NCBI GenBank assembly: GCA_030587365.1
Contig: JAUQZE010000011.1
Location: 36,885 to 100,884 of the forward strand
DNA: 64,000 bases
From: Candidatus Freyarchaeota archaeon
GTDB taxonomy: Archaea > Asgardarchaeota > Jordiarchaeia > Jordiarchaeales > Jordiarchaeaceae
Direction: 5' to 3'
Shown: positions 1 through 8,203 of the stretch, in pieces
Position numbering within the stretch: position 1 is the first letter of the stretch
Layout: each line of letters starts with the position of its first letter
Program-made: the position numbers and the translations under genes
Notes under the pieces: model-generated
Database searches by the model: none
Seen by the model: the letters and a program-made list of their open reading frames with translations, nothing else
Told to the model about the DNA's origin: nothing

Positions 1-23
1 CTGAGCATATTAGGAAGATTTCC

Positions 24-257
24 CTAACCCGTAAGTATATTAATCTTTTCCTTAGTATCCGCCTGTTTTAATACTAGTGCGTGGCTTTTGCAATGCATAA
101 CGCAGGAGAAGCAGTCGCTTCTTGTGGCGCATTTGGATATATCTACTTCAAATCTTGGATCAATGTCTTTAATTGCCTTGACTGGGCAGGCAGCCATACA
201 GGTTTTGCAGTGTTGACATATTTCTGGGTTGGCTAAAACGGGATAATTGAATTTCAA
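24..257 (-). CDS. Small ferredoxin-like 4Fe-4S protein
   Basis: A 77-residue soluble protein with two cysteine clusters. The first, around residues 14-25, is the classical CxxCxxCxxxCP arrangement (CQHCKTCMAACP). The second, around residues 43-56, is spaced C-x5-C-x2-C-x3-C, slightly expanded compared with a standard ferredoxin motif. It most likely carries two 4Fe-4S clusters and transfers electrons in the cytoplasm. No partner enzyme is adjacent, so its redox partner is unknown. It ends in a TAG codon, which shows TAG is used as a normal stop here. Confidence 0.8.
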   Translation of the reverse strand: MKFNYPVLANPEICQHCKTCMAACPVKAIKDIDPRFEVDISKCATRSDCFSCVMHCKSHALVLKQADTKEKINILTG

Positions 258-376
258 AACATCGCCTTACTTTCGGTTGTTCAACGTATTGGAACATAAC
301 AACACAACCTATATATACCTTTCTAACCCCTCTTAAAATGATCCTATAAAACAAGTGAGAAAAGTTTCTGTCCTTT

Positions 377-592
377 TTATTCAGCATTTTCAACCTTTCT
401 GATTCTCAGAATCCTTTTGATTTCTACCATTGAGTTGTAGATTTCATTTAGTAGCAGCAGGTCCCTTATTTCTTTCTCTTCTTTTTCTCGGAGATAAGAT
501 GCGTAAACGCCTTTTAACCCTCTAAAGAAATCTAAGAGATCCTCATCAGAGATTTTCTTGTTACCCTTAACCATCAGTTTCCCGCTGGTCAA
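377..592 (-). CDS. Small hypothetical protein, helical and charged
   Basis: A 71-residue protein I do not recognise. It is rich in Lys, Glu, Leu and Ile, is predicted to be mostly helical, and has no cysteine motif or membrane segment. The start is a TTG at 592, preceded at good spacing by GGGGGTT, inside a leader that is nearly repeated before the next minus-strand gene (720-1220). The shared leader and orientation suggest common regulation with that longin-like gene. Function unknown. Confidence 0.5.
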   Translation of the reverse strand: MTSGKLMVKGNKKISDEDLLDFFRGLKGVYASYLREKEEKEIRDLLLLNEIYNSMVEIKRILRIRKVENAE

Positions 593-617
593 TTTTTAAC
601 CCCCAAAATGTGGTCAT
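593..617 (-). promoter_or_regulatory. Leader repeat copy 1
   Basis: Read on the minus strand, this stretch carries TGACCACAT followed by TTTTGGGGGTTAAAA directly before the TTG start at 592. A near copy sits at 1223-1250 before the TTG at 1220. The GGGGGTT portion serves as the Shine-Dalgarno sequence. The upstream TGACCACAT is unexplained and may be an operator or a duplicated 5' region. Confidence 0.5.
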
Positions 618-719
618 ATCATTTTTACAAATGTAAAAAATACAAATTAGGATTATTTAGAGTGTGTGAAATCGAGGTAATACTTGAAAAACATTTTCCT
701 AAACAGAAGGAAAAGTTCC

Positions 720-1220
720 CTATTTATTGCTTAGAGAATCGTAAATTACGATCTTCTGGACAGTATCTTTAACAAATTTGTCCAACGCTTCTAGGCTACT
801 TTTCGCTAAATTGTTCCTATTATTGACTTCATTGTATTCTTCTATGAATTGGTCTGCGATTTTTTCGAAGTCTAAAAACTTTGAACGGTCAATCTCCTCG
901 TTGATTTTCACTCCGAATTTGTACGTAAAATTCTCAGCCAGTGACCGTAATAATTTCGTTATTGATGTTTCATCCTTATCATTTTCGAGTTCAGTGACTA
1001 TAACAAAAATTACTTTATCATGTACATGGTAAAAAAACCTTAGAAATTTTGTCTCCATTTTCGTTATCTGGTCTTCACAGTACTCTTTAAAAAAATTGAA
1101 AATCGCAGAAATAAACCCACCTATCAGATCCTCATCTGGACTACTAACGTCGTTATTATAGGTTCTATGAAATAGAGAAAAACCAGTATCCTTTATTATG
1201 TATACTGCCTTTATCGCCAA
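720..1220 (-). CDS. Longin/roadblock-like domain protein
   Basis: A 166-residue protein beginning with a hydrophobic strand ending in Lys-Asp-Thr-Gly (AVYIIKDTGFSLFHR), then an acidic loop and DEDLIGGFISAIFNFFKE. This N-terminal layout is typical of archaeal longin or roadblock-like proteins that often accompany small GTPases, where they act as scaffolds or regulators. No GTPase lies adjacent. The start is TTG at 1220 with GGGGGTT upstream. The C-terminal third is highly charged and helical. A second, more divergent protein of similar architecture lies at 27072-27497. Assignment rests on pattern recognition of the fold, so the exact family is tentative. Confidence 0.55.
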   Translation of the reverse strand: MAIKAVYIIKDTGFSLFHRTYNNDVSSPDEDLIGGFISAIFNFFKEYCEDQITKMETKFLRFFYHVHDKVIFVIVTELENDKDETSITKLLRSLAENFTYKFGVKINEEIDRSKFLDFEKIADQFIEEYNEVNNRNNLAKSSLEALDKFVKDTVQKIVIYDSLSNK

Positions 1221-1677
1221 TTAGTTTTAACCCCCAAAATTATGTGGTCAGCCAGCCTACAATCATGTTTGGGTGTTTTAGTTTTGTGTGTTCCAAAGTC
1301 TTTCTCCTTTAAACATTAGTTTATTATTAGAAAATCGTTACTAGAACAAATCCATCTTTATACTCTGAAATTTGTGAGTTGTGAAATTTTGGTATCCTTC
1401 ATGTACCTAGCCTTTTTTAACTCTTAGTTTACTAATTCTTTCCCTATTGTACTATAAAAACCCCCTAAAAAGAGGATGAGAAACAAACCCGTATCGTTAA
1501 GCCGTTATCACATATGGAGAAATCCAAATATGCATCTACCTGTACTATCAATAATCTTAATTTTCTCGAATATGTAAACTCCCCAAAAAATTGTGTTGAA
1601 ACTAAGAAATCTATCATAAAGTTTATCAGTCATGTCTTATTCGTGTGAGTAGAGAAATTTAGGGAAGTGGAAAAAGT
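1221..1677. other. Intergenic region, 457 nt
   Basis: AT-rich and without a credible open reading frame or RNA gene on either strand. It holds leader repeat copy 2 at 1223-1250, and at the right end the promoter and ribosome-binding region (GGGAAGTGG) of the Fe-S gene at 1678. Confidence 0.6.
1223..1250 (-). promoter_or_regulatory. Leader repeat copy 2
   Basis: The minus strand reads TGACCACATAATTTTGGGGGTTAAAA just before the TTG at 1220, matching the leader at 593-617 apart from a three-base insertion. It provides the Shine-Dalgarno sequence, and the shared upstream part may be a regulatory site common to the two genes. Confidence 0.5.
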
Positions 1678-2151
1678 ATGCCTGCATTAAACGCTTTCCA
1701 AGTATACAAGCTTTTACCACAAACAAACTGTGGTAGATGCGGACTCGCAAATTGCATGGCCTTCGCAGTGGAATTGCTAAGCGGTAAAAAGAAGGTTGAA
1801 AACTGCCTCCCGCTAATAGAGGAATCCAAATATGCAAGCAAGCTGAAACAACTCCAAGAAATATTCACAACCACAGACGAAGTCCAAGAAACAGGACTGG
1901 TATATCACGAAGACAAATGCACCGGCTGCGGCGCATGCGTCACAGTCTGCCCAGTGGATGTTAATGCCTCTCAGCTCATTGCTGGAGGCAAAGGATGTGA
2001 AGTTGAGGGTGTAGTGTTTCGTGTGGAGGACGGGAAGACCAAGATAGTTGACTTGAAAAAGTGCAGAAGGATGGGGTCTCAAAAGACTTGTCGTGTATGT
2101 GAAATATACTGTGGTACTGGTGCAATAGAGATACGTGCGGTTGGAGGCTAA
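1678..2151 (+). CDS. Fe-S protein with CODH/ACS-gamma-type 4Fe-4S domain plus ferredoxin domain
   Basis: 157 residues. The N-terminal part has NCGRCGLANCMAFA followed by a fourth Cys about 17 residues later. This is the four-cysteine 4Fe-4S domain also found at the N terminus of the acetyl-CoA synthase gamma subunit and in Fwd/Fmd-associated proteins. A second domain around residues 80-95 carries CTGCGACVTVCPVDV, a ferredoxin half-site, with additional cysteines CRRMG..CRVCEIYC near the C terminus that can complete a second cluster. Only three bases separate its stop from the FwdB start, so it is very probably the electron-transfer partner of FwdB. It is not a standard FwdF or FwdG by length. 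Confidence 0.75.
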   Translation: MPALNAFQVYKLLPQTNCGRCGLANCMAFAVELLSGKKKVENCLPLIEESKYASKLKQLQEIFTTTDEVQETGLVYHEDKCTGCGACVTVCPVDVNASQLIAGGKGCEVEGVVFRVEDGKTKIVDLKKCRRMGSQKTCRVCEIYCGTGAIEIRAVGG

Positions 2152-2154
2152 CTC

Positions 2155-3453
2155 ATGGAGGATTTTAATCAGGTTGTCTGCATTGGGTGTGCTCTTCTAT
2201 GCGATGATATTAAGGTTAAGGTTGAGGGTGGGAAAATTGTATCTACACTTCATACCTGCGTTCGTGGCGAATGGGCTCTGCGTAACGCCAATAGTGAGTT
2301 TCGCTTAACCTCACCTCTAGTTAAAAAGAACGGCAAACTTGTGAAGGTTTCTTTTGATGAGGCTTTGGATCGCGCATCCGAGATTCTTTTGAATGCTGAG
2401 CGTCCCCTCCTGTGGGGTTGGAGTTCTGCAAGTATTGAGGCTCAGCGCATTGGCATTCTTTTAGCTAAACGTTTGGGTGCGGTTATCGATAGTACCTCCT
2501 CTATTTGTCACGGGTCCAGTATTTTAGCGGGTAGGGAGGCTGGCTTTAGAACTGCGACTCTGGGTGAGGTTAAAAATCGTGCGGATTTACTGGTTTACTG
2601 GGGGAGTGATCCCAGTCACAGTCATCCCCGCCACTTGAGTAGGTATACTGTAATTCCTCGTGGTATTTACACCCAGATGGGTTACGAGCAAAAACAGCTT
2701 ATGATAATTGATGTGCGTAAGTCTCGTACTGGGAAGGTTGCTAACCAGGTTTTAGAGATTGAGCCTAACAAGGATTATGAGCTCATCTCCGCAATGAGAA
2801 TGATTCTGAAAGGTAAAAACGTTAAAGAGAAAGAGGTTGCGGGAATCCCCGTTAAAACCTTAAATCAAATTATTCAAACTTGGAAGACTCGGCAGTTCGG
2901 AGTTATTTTCGTGGGGTTGGGTCTATCAATGAGTAGAGGCAAGTATCGCAATATTGAAGCCCTGTATAAACTCGTACAGGAGCTTAACGAGTATGCTCGC
3001 TTCGTAGCAATTCCCATGGCTGGACACTACAACATGGTAGGCTTCAACCAGGTAGCCACATGGCTCACAGGGCAGCCTTTCGGAATTGACACAAGCAGAG
3101 GAGACACTTATTCAAATCCCGGAGAGACTACGGGAGCAGAGATTATTGCACGCGATGAATTCGATGCGATGCTGGTTGTTGCTTCGGATCCCATGTCTAT
3201 GATGCCTTCACCCATAGCGCGAAAGATTGCCAGCAAACCTCTAGTAGTAATTGATTGTCTGGAGAACCCAACAACCAAGTATGCAGACACAGTTCTCCCT
3301 GCGGCATTGACTGGTGTTGAAGCTGAGGGAACAGCTTACAGACTGGATTCCGTGCCCATTAGATTGAAAAAGTTCATTGAATCCATTGGCGACTGTAAAC
3401 CCGACGAAGAGATTCTGGCTCTTCTGCTTGAAAAGATTGAAAAATCAAAATAG
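2155..3453 (+). CDS. fwdB: Formylmethanofuran dehydrogenase subunit B-like molybdopterin enzyme
   Basis: 432 residues, the usual length of FwdB, the catalytic Mo/W-pterin subunit that interconverts CO2 and formate before methanofuran formylation. The N terminus has CIGCALLCDDIKVKVEGG, and a third Cys lies about 18 residues further on (HTCVRG), together forming the 4Fe-4S site of molybdopterin oxidoreductases. The putative metal ligand is the Cys in SSICHGSS around residue 120; it is Cys rather than Sec. The domains YWGSDPSHSHPRH and the pterin-binding segments follow. GGAGG upstream supports the ATG. It is translationally paired with the Fe-S gene at 1678. No fwdA, fwdC or fwdD is in the window, and FwdD normally supplies part of pterin binding, so a complete Fwd complex is not demonstrated here. 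Confidence 0.85.
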   Translation: MEDFNQVVCIGCALLCDDIKVKVEGGKIVSTLHTCVRGEWALRNANSEFRLTSPLVKKNGKLVKVSFDEALDRASEILLNAERPLLWGWSSASIEAQRIGILLAKRLGAVIDSTSSICHGSSILAGREAGFRTATLGEVKNRADLLVYWGSDPSHSHPRHLSRYTVIPRGIYTQMGYEQKQLMIIDVRKSRTGKVANQVLEIEPNKDYELISAMRMILKGKNVKEKEVAGIPVKTLNQIIQTWKTRQFGVIFVGLGLSMSRGKYRNIEALYKLVQELNEYARFVAIPMAGHYNMVGFNQVATWLTGQPFGIDTSRGDTYSNPGETTGAEIIARDEFDAMLVVASDPMSMMPSPIARKIASKPLVVIDCLENPTTKYADTVLPAALTGVEAEGTAYRLDSVPIRLKKFIESIGDCKPDEEILALLLEKIEKSK

Positions 3454-3619
3454 AAACTCTAATTCCACATAAATTCCTTTTTCCGTTCAATACTTGAATT
3501 TTCTAACATTTAGCGTCTATTCTTAAACCAATAGCCTGTCCACTCCCGTGTCTGAAATGAAGTAAGAAGGAATTCGTAGAAAAGGGAAAGGGTTGGCGAT
3601 AATAAGTAGCGTTTCTATA

Positions 3620-4048
3620 TTACTCCAATTTGAGCTGCATTTTACAGTGTCCGACTCCAAAATGTTCTACTCCTGCCATTGAAGCCTTTTTGACATTCTC
3701 TACCGGCTTTACAGAACCCATAAGTATTCCCGGTAGAAGGCAGGCGTCCTTTCCGCCTTGTGATCTAAGTGTTTCGTTGGCTGGGCAGACTCTGCATTCG
3801 TCAACTTCAACATTCAAAATGTTGTTTTCTATCTTCACATTTACCTTTTTTCCAAGTTTTAGGTCGTTTTGAAGGTAGTCCTGCAGCTTTTTTTCCAGTT
3901 CCTTAAGAGTTATTTTTCCTCCGCCTCCAACCTCGGAACCAAGTTCTCTACCAAGTTGGACAAAGCCTTTCCTTACGTCTTCACCTAGAGCTTTAACTAG
4001 TGCTACATGGTATTTTTGGAGCAAGCTGTCTGGAATTTGTTCATCCAT
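3620..4048 (-). CDS. Conserved cysteine-containing protein, function unknown
   Basis: 142 residues starting at an ATG with GAGGTG seven bases upstream. The N-terminal half is helical. The C-terminal half has a strand-rich segment followed by CRVCPANETLRSQGG, then a Cys in DACLLPG, and a last Cys near the C terminus (VGHCKMQL). The CxxC plus two later cysteines could bind zinc or an iron-sulphur cluster. The layout faintly resembles V4R or hydrocarbon-binding domains with their C-terminal cysteines, but I cannot make that assignment firmly. It stands alone with no operon partner. Confidence 0.5.
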   Translation of the reverse strand: MDEQIPDSLLQKYHVALVKALGEDVRKGFVQLGRELGSEVGGGGKITLKELEKKLQDYLQNDLKLGKKVNVKIENNILNVEVDECRVCPANETLRSQGGKDACLLPGILMGSVKPVENVKKASMAGVEHFGVGHCKMQLKLE

Positions 4049-4153
4049 AATCTACACCTCATATCCGATGAGATAGTGGATTATAATAAGTTTTTGTATT
4101 AAAATTTAAAAGCGGTACAAATTCTAATTTGACGAGAATAAAATTATGTTTAT

Positions 4154-4756
4154 CTATTTTTGTATTCTTCTTAGTTCTAAAAGATGCTTTCTAGTCATGA
4201 TGGGATTAAAGGCTAAGCGTACACCAACCGGAACTGTGTTATCGTACTTTGAATAATACAATTTTAGGCGGGAGGGGCTCTTCATAATGTCTAATTGTCT
4301 GTTTATCAATATTTGAGTTATTCTTCTGGCTTCTAGAGCTACAAGTCGAAAACTTTTCACAGCAGCGTACAAGTTCTTTCTATAAACCAACCAGTCTCCA
4401 AAAACAAGAAATATTACGAGGAGAAGGAGTGGAAATACACCGATAAGTGAAACCCCTGTTTGTAGTTGTGAAAAACTCGAGACTAAAAATAGCGTGGAGA
4501 TAAAACCTGTAACTATTACTAGAATCATTAAACCTATAATCAAACGGAAACCCGAGAATCTTTGAAAAGCCGACCGCATCTGTTCTAATTCTTTCCTTAA
4601 ACCTAGCCAGTCAACCTTTTCCCTTTCACCAATTATTTTCATCGCCTCATCAAAGCTAGGATCCCTCAGTAACCTATTGGTAAATAGAGGGGGTCTGAGT
4701 CCTGCGTAAGCGTCAAGCTCTTCTATCCAAAGTTTTAATCTCTTTTCCAACGACAT
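4154..4756 (-). CDS. Hypothetical membrane protein with two transmembrane helices
   Basis: 200 residues. Two hydrophobic segments, around residues 78-97 (LIIGLMILVIVTGFISTLF) and 105-123 (GVFPLLLLVIFLVFGDWLV), form a hairpin. It is flanked by charged N- and C-terminal cytoplasmic parts rich in Arg and Lys. I do not recognise a family. It is transcribed away from the dehydratase operon, with which it shares a divergent intergenic region. Confidence 0.5.
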   Translation of the reverse strand: MSLEKRLKLWIEELDAYAGLRPPLFTNRLLRDPSFDEAMKIIGEREKVDWLGLRKELEQMRSAFQRFSGFRLIIGLMILVIVTGFISTLFLVSSFSQLQTGVSLIGVFPLLLLVIFLVFGDWLVYRKNLYAAVKSFRLVALEARRITQILINRQLDIMKSPSRLKLYYSKYDNTVPVGVRLAFNPIMTRKHLLELRRIQK

Positions 4757-4916
4757 TTTTTGCCACTTCTATGGATGTTTCAACCAGATTCCCTTATTAG
4801 CTTTAAATTTTTCAGCTTATAGTTATCTGGTTGGTAAATTTAGGTTTTCTGTGATGGGAAAGTTTTAAGACTATTGAATATTAGTTTTCATTATCTGCGA
4901 TTAAGGGATGCCCACC

Positions 4917-6020
4917 TTGATAAAGGCTTTTGAAGACCTTGTTTCGAATCGTCATGATAATGCAATCAAATGGAAGAATATGGGTAAGAGCGTTTTCGGC
5001 TACTTCTGCACCTATGTTCCTGAGGAAATCATTCACGCTGCAGGGATTATACCGGTAAGAATGATGGGCGGTTCCGATGATATAACTCTGGCAGATGTTC
5101 ACCTACCGAGCTACGTGTGTTCCTTCGCCCGCAGCTGCTACGATCAGGGTCTAAAGGGAGTTTACAGCTATCTGGACGGTGTGATATTCCCCTGCACATG
5201 TGACACCATTATTGCACTGTACAGTATCTGGAAAGCGGACATCAAAACACCCTATGTCGGCTTCGTGGATCCCCTCTGCGCAAAAACAGAAACCGCAAAG
5301 AAATATTTCCGAGAAGAAGTAGCCAGATTCAAGGAATCACTGGAAAGCTTTCTGGGGGGAGAGATTTCCGATACTTCCCTTCAGAAATCAATAGAAATCT
5401 ATAATGCGAACAGAAGACTCTTGAAAGAAGTCTACGAACTCAGAAGAAGTTCACACCCTCCGATTTCTGGAGTTGAAGCTCTGGACATAGTTAAGTCAAG
5501 CATGCTGACCCCTAAGGAAGAACACAGTCGCTTGCTAGAAAACTTACTAAATAAAATCTCAGAAAGGGACGATCCGCCAGAGTCAGGAGTGAGAATACTT
5601 GTTTCGGGCAGCGTGATCTATGACCCAGAAATACTGAGAATGATTGAGAACTCCGGAGGACTTATAGTAACCGACGACCTCTGCACAGGAACCCGCTACT
5701 TCTGGGACTTGGTTAATACAAACCTCCCTCCTCTGACTGGTATCGCTGACCGATACTATGAAAGAATCCCCTGTCCCTGCAATTACTCTCCAGAGAGACG
5801 TTTAGAACATATTCTATCTCTTATAAGGGATTACAACGTTGAGGCGGTGGTCTTCACGCTGCAAAAGTTTTGCGACCCACACCTGTTCGACTATCCTTTC
5901 ATAGGGGAGAGTTTGAAAGAAGCTGAAATCTCCACACTTCTCCTCGAGACTGAACACGTGAGCTCTCCCCTGGGTCCTCTAAAAACTAGAATTGAGGCTT
6001 TCTTAGAAACAATCCAATAA
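4917..6020 (+). CDS. 2-hydroxyacyl-CoA dehydratase family subunit (BcrC/HgdB type)
   Basis: About 367 residues of the benzoyl-CoA reductase/2-hydroxyglutaryl-CoA dehydratase family. These 4Fe-4S proteins receive one ATP-activated electron and dehydrate 2-hydroxyacyl-CoA or reduce aryl-CoA. Diagnostic features are YVPEEIIHAAGIIPVRM near the N terminus, cysteines in PSYVCSFARSCYDQ and in IFPCTCDTI that bind the cluster, and the late FTLQKFCDPHLFDYP segment. The TTG at 4917 sits nine bases after AAGGG, whereas the ATG at 4908 touches it, so TTG is preferred. It is followed closely by a second subunit and the activase, forming a three-gene operon. Confidence 0.85.
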   Translation: MIKAFEDLVSNRHDNAIKWKNMGKSVFGYFCTYVPEEIIHAAGIIPVRMMGGSDDITLADVHLPSYVCSFARSCYDQGLKGVYSYLDGVIFPCTCDTIIALYSIWKADIKTPYVGFVDPLCAKTETAKKYFREEVARFKESLESFLGGEISDTSLQKSIEIYNANRRLLKEVYELRRSSHPPISGVEALDIVKSSMLTPKEEHSRLLENLLNKISERDDPPESGVRILVSGSVIYDPEILRMIENSGGLIVTDDLCTGTRYFWDLVNTNLPPLTGIADRYYERIPCPCNYSPERRLEHILSLIRDYNVEAVVFTLQKFCDPHLFDYPFIGESLKEAEISTLLLETEHVSSPLGPLKTRIEAFLETIQ

Positions 6021-6040
6021 TTAATGGGTGGTTGAAAGTA

Positions 6041-7234
6041 TTGACTGAAAGAGCAAAAAAGTCTCTGGAGGCTTCGAAAGAAGTCTTTAAGTTGGCTTCC
6101 GAACACTACTTGGGTGCTCATGAGGCTAAGAAACAGGATAAGCCGGTTACTTGGATGACCGGGTACGATCCTGTAGAACTACTCTACGCCATGGATGTCG
6201 CGGTGGTTTATCCAGAAAATTATTCCGCGCTATGCGCCGTTACACAGTTGGCACCAAAATTTATTGAAAAATGCGAGCGTTTAGGATATTCCAGTAATTT
6301 GTGTTCATATGCTAGGAACACCATAGGAACGACGTTTGAAGAGGGGGCCCCCCTTGGCGGCCTTGCTCCTCCCGACTTTCTGGTTGTTGCGCGAAAGTTC
6401 TGTAAGACCCATATCAAGTGGTGGCAGGTTCTGAGCCGCCGGTTTAACTGTCCTCTCTTCGTAATAGACTCTCCTTACGTCACCGGTGGAGTGGAAGACT
6501 ACCACATTGACCACTATGTCTCCCAGCTTGAAGACCTGATAGACTTCCTAGAAGAGCAAACGGGTAGAAAACTGGATTACGATAAACTCGCAGAAGTGGT
6601 TAAGCTCTCCGATAGGGCGAGTGAGCTTTGGGATGAAGTTATGGCAATGCGGAGGAATGTTCCCTGCCCTGTTGGAGCATCTGATATACTTTCCTGCATG
6701 TTTGCCATAGTAACGCTGCCAGGCACTAAGACGGCTGTTGAGTTCTATGAAAGGCTGAGAGACGAGGTTAAGGAGAGGGTCAAGAATAAGATTGGCGTGG
6801 TACCTGAAGAGAAGCATCGTCTGCTATGGGACAACATCGTCCTCTGGTACAATGTAGGATTATCAAACTATTTCCAAAAATTCGGAGCAGTTTTTGTTCT
6901 GGAGCCCTACACCATGGTTTGGAGCGGACGTTTAGATCCTTCAAATCCCCTAGAGTCTCTAGCAAGAAAGTACCTGTTTGCCTTCATAGGGCTGAAGAAC
7001 AGGGGGGACGCAATGGTTGAGCTTTGCAAGTTGTACAAGGTGGATGGTGCTGTGATGCACTCCAATAGAAGCTGCAAGTTTTTATCACTGCTAGAATACG
7101 AACTAAAAGATCTCCTGATGGAAAAACTTGGAATTCCCTCATTGATAATCGAAGGAGATCACTGTGACGGAAGAGCCTACTCTGATGCACAAATTAAGAT
7201 GAGAATCCAAGCTTTTATGGAGATGCTGGGATAG
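6041..7234 (+). CDS. 2-hydroxyacyl-CoA dehydratase family subunit (BcrB/HgdA type)
   Basis: Roughly 397 residues, the second subunit of the same complex. It carries the family features: a substrate-binding N-terminal domain with MTGYDPVELLYAMDVAVVYPE, cysteines in SSNLCSYAR and ARKFCKTH, and the C-terminal VMHSNRSCKFLS and IEGDHCDGRAYSDAQIKMRIQAF signature. The start is likely TTG at 6041, eight bases after GGGTGGTT; TTG at 6032 overlaps the Shine-Dalgarno sequence. It begins 20 bases after the partner subunit ends. It terminates at TAG. Confidence 0.85.
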   Translation: MTERAKKSLEASKEVFKLASEHYLGAHEAKKQDKPVTWMTGYDPVELLYAMDVAVVYPENYSALCAVTQLAPKFIEKCERLGYSSNLCSYARNTIGTTFEEGAPLGGLAPPDFLVVARKFCKTHIKWWQVLSRRFNCPLFVIDSPYVTGGVEDYHIDHYVSQLEDLIDFLEEQTGRKLDYDKLAEVVKLSDRASELWDEVMAMRRNVPCPVGASDILSCMFAIVTLPGTKTAVEFYERLRDEVKERVKNKIGVVPEEKHRLLWDNIVLWYNVGLSNYFQKFGAVFVLEPYTMVWSGRLDPSNPLESLARKYLFAFIGLKNRGDAMVELCKLYKVDGAVMHSNRSCKFLSLLEYELKDLLMEKLGIPSLIIEGDHCDGRAYSDAQIKMRIQAFMEMLG

Positions 7235-7243
7235 GAGAAATGT

Positions 7244-8026
7244 ATGTATACTGCTGGGATTGATATAGGTGCGCTTACGGCGAAGTCCCTTATTCTAGAA
7301 GATGAGAGACCCTTAGCTTTCACAATAATTCCTTCGGGTTCAAACAGTAAAGAGACAGCGGAAAAAGTAATGGAGGCTACTCTGAGTAAAGCCGGGCTTT
7401 CTCAGGGAGACGTTGCATTCACTGTAGCAACGGGGTATGGTCGTGTAAATGTTCCCTTTGCTGATAAGCAGGTTACCGAGATTTCCTGCCACGCTAAGGG
7501 TGCCTACTCACTTTTCCCAATGGTGAGAACCGTCATAGATATTGGTGGGCAGGACAGTAAGGCTATTAAAATCGGAAAAGACGGTAGAGTAATGGACTTT
7601 GCAATGAACGACAGATGTGCGGCGGGAACGGGTAGATTTTTGGAGGTTATGGCTAAGGCGTTAGAAGTGAGGCTGGAGGATTTTGGGGAACTTTCACTCC
7701 AGTCTAAAAATAAAGCCAAGATTAGTAATATTTGCACCGTTTTTGCAGAGTCGGAGGTTATTTCGCGAATATCTGAGGGAGCACCGAAAATAGATATCAT
7801 AGCCGGCATTCATGACGCCATTGCTAACAGGGTATTTGGGATGGCGAGCCGGGTGAAAATCGAAAAGGATTTGGTTATGACGGGCGGGGTTGCCAAAAAC
7901 AGAGGAGTCATAAAGGCTTTGGAGGAGAAGGTGGGTTTCAAAATTCTGGTGTCCGAAGAGCCGCAAATAGTGGGGGCTCTAGGTGCTGCTATAATAGCTC
8001 GAGAAATGGTATTGAAACAGTTTTGA
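7244..8026 (+). CDS. CoA-substrate-specific enzyme activase (BadF/BcrA/HgdC family ATPase)
   Basis: 260 residues of the ASKHA-fold archerase family. It hydrolyses ATP to push a low-potential electron into the dehydratase. Seen in the sequence are the phosphate-binding GIDIGALTAKS at the N terminus, TVIDIGGQDSKAIKI, the cluster cysteine in NDRCAAGTGRFLE, a second cluster cysteine in NICTVFAESEV, and MTGGVAKNRGV. The two Cys are those that bind the single bridging 4Fe-4S cluster of the homodimer. There is only one activase gene, as for 2-hydroxyacyl-CoA dehydratases, rather than the two of class I benzoyl-CoA reductases. Start ATG at 7244 after GGAGA. Confidence 0.9.
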   Translation: MYTAGIDIGALTAKSLILEDERPLAFTIIPSGSNSKETAEKVMEATLSKAGLSQGDVAFTVATGYGRVNVPFADKQVTEISCHAKGAYSLFPMVRTVIDIGGQDSKAIKIGKDGRVMDFAMNDRCAAGTGRFLEVMAKALEVRLEDFGELSLQSKNKAKISNICTVFAESEVISRISEGAPKIDIIAGIHDAIANRVFGMASRVKIEKDLVMTGGVAKNRGVIKALEEKVGFKILVSEEPQIVGALGAAIIAREMVLKQF

Positions 8027-8203
8027 TGTTTATAAAAAGGGTAGCCAGATACTTTTATACGTCTCTAGAAAATATTTTTACATAAAAATATTAATAGTAT
8101 TGATGAAGCGTGAGAGAGGGACGCTCACGTATCCTCTCAAAAAGCTGATTAAACTCGAACCTTTAAACAATTAGGTGTTAAAATTGTTGGTGGTGTTAAA
8201 GGA

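Noticed and set aside
2155-3453. Selenocysteine FwdB
   Set aside because: The metal-ligand position reads TGT (Cys) in SSICHGSS, and there is no in-frame TGA.
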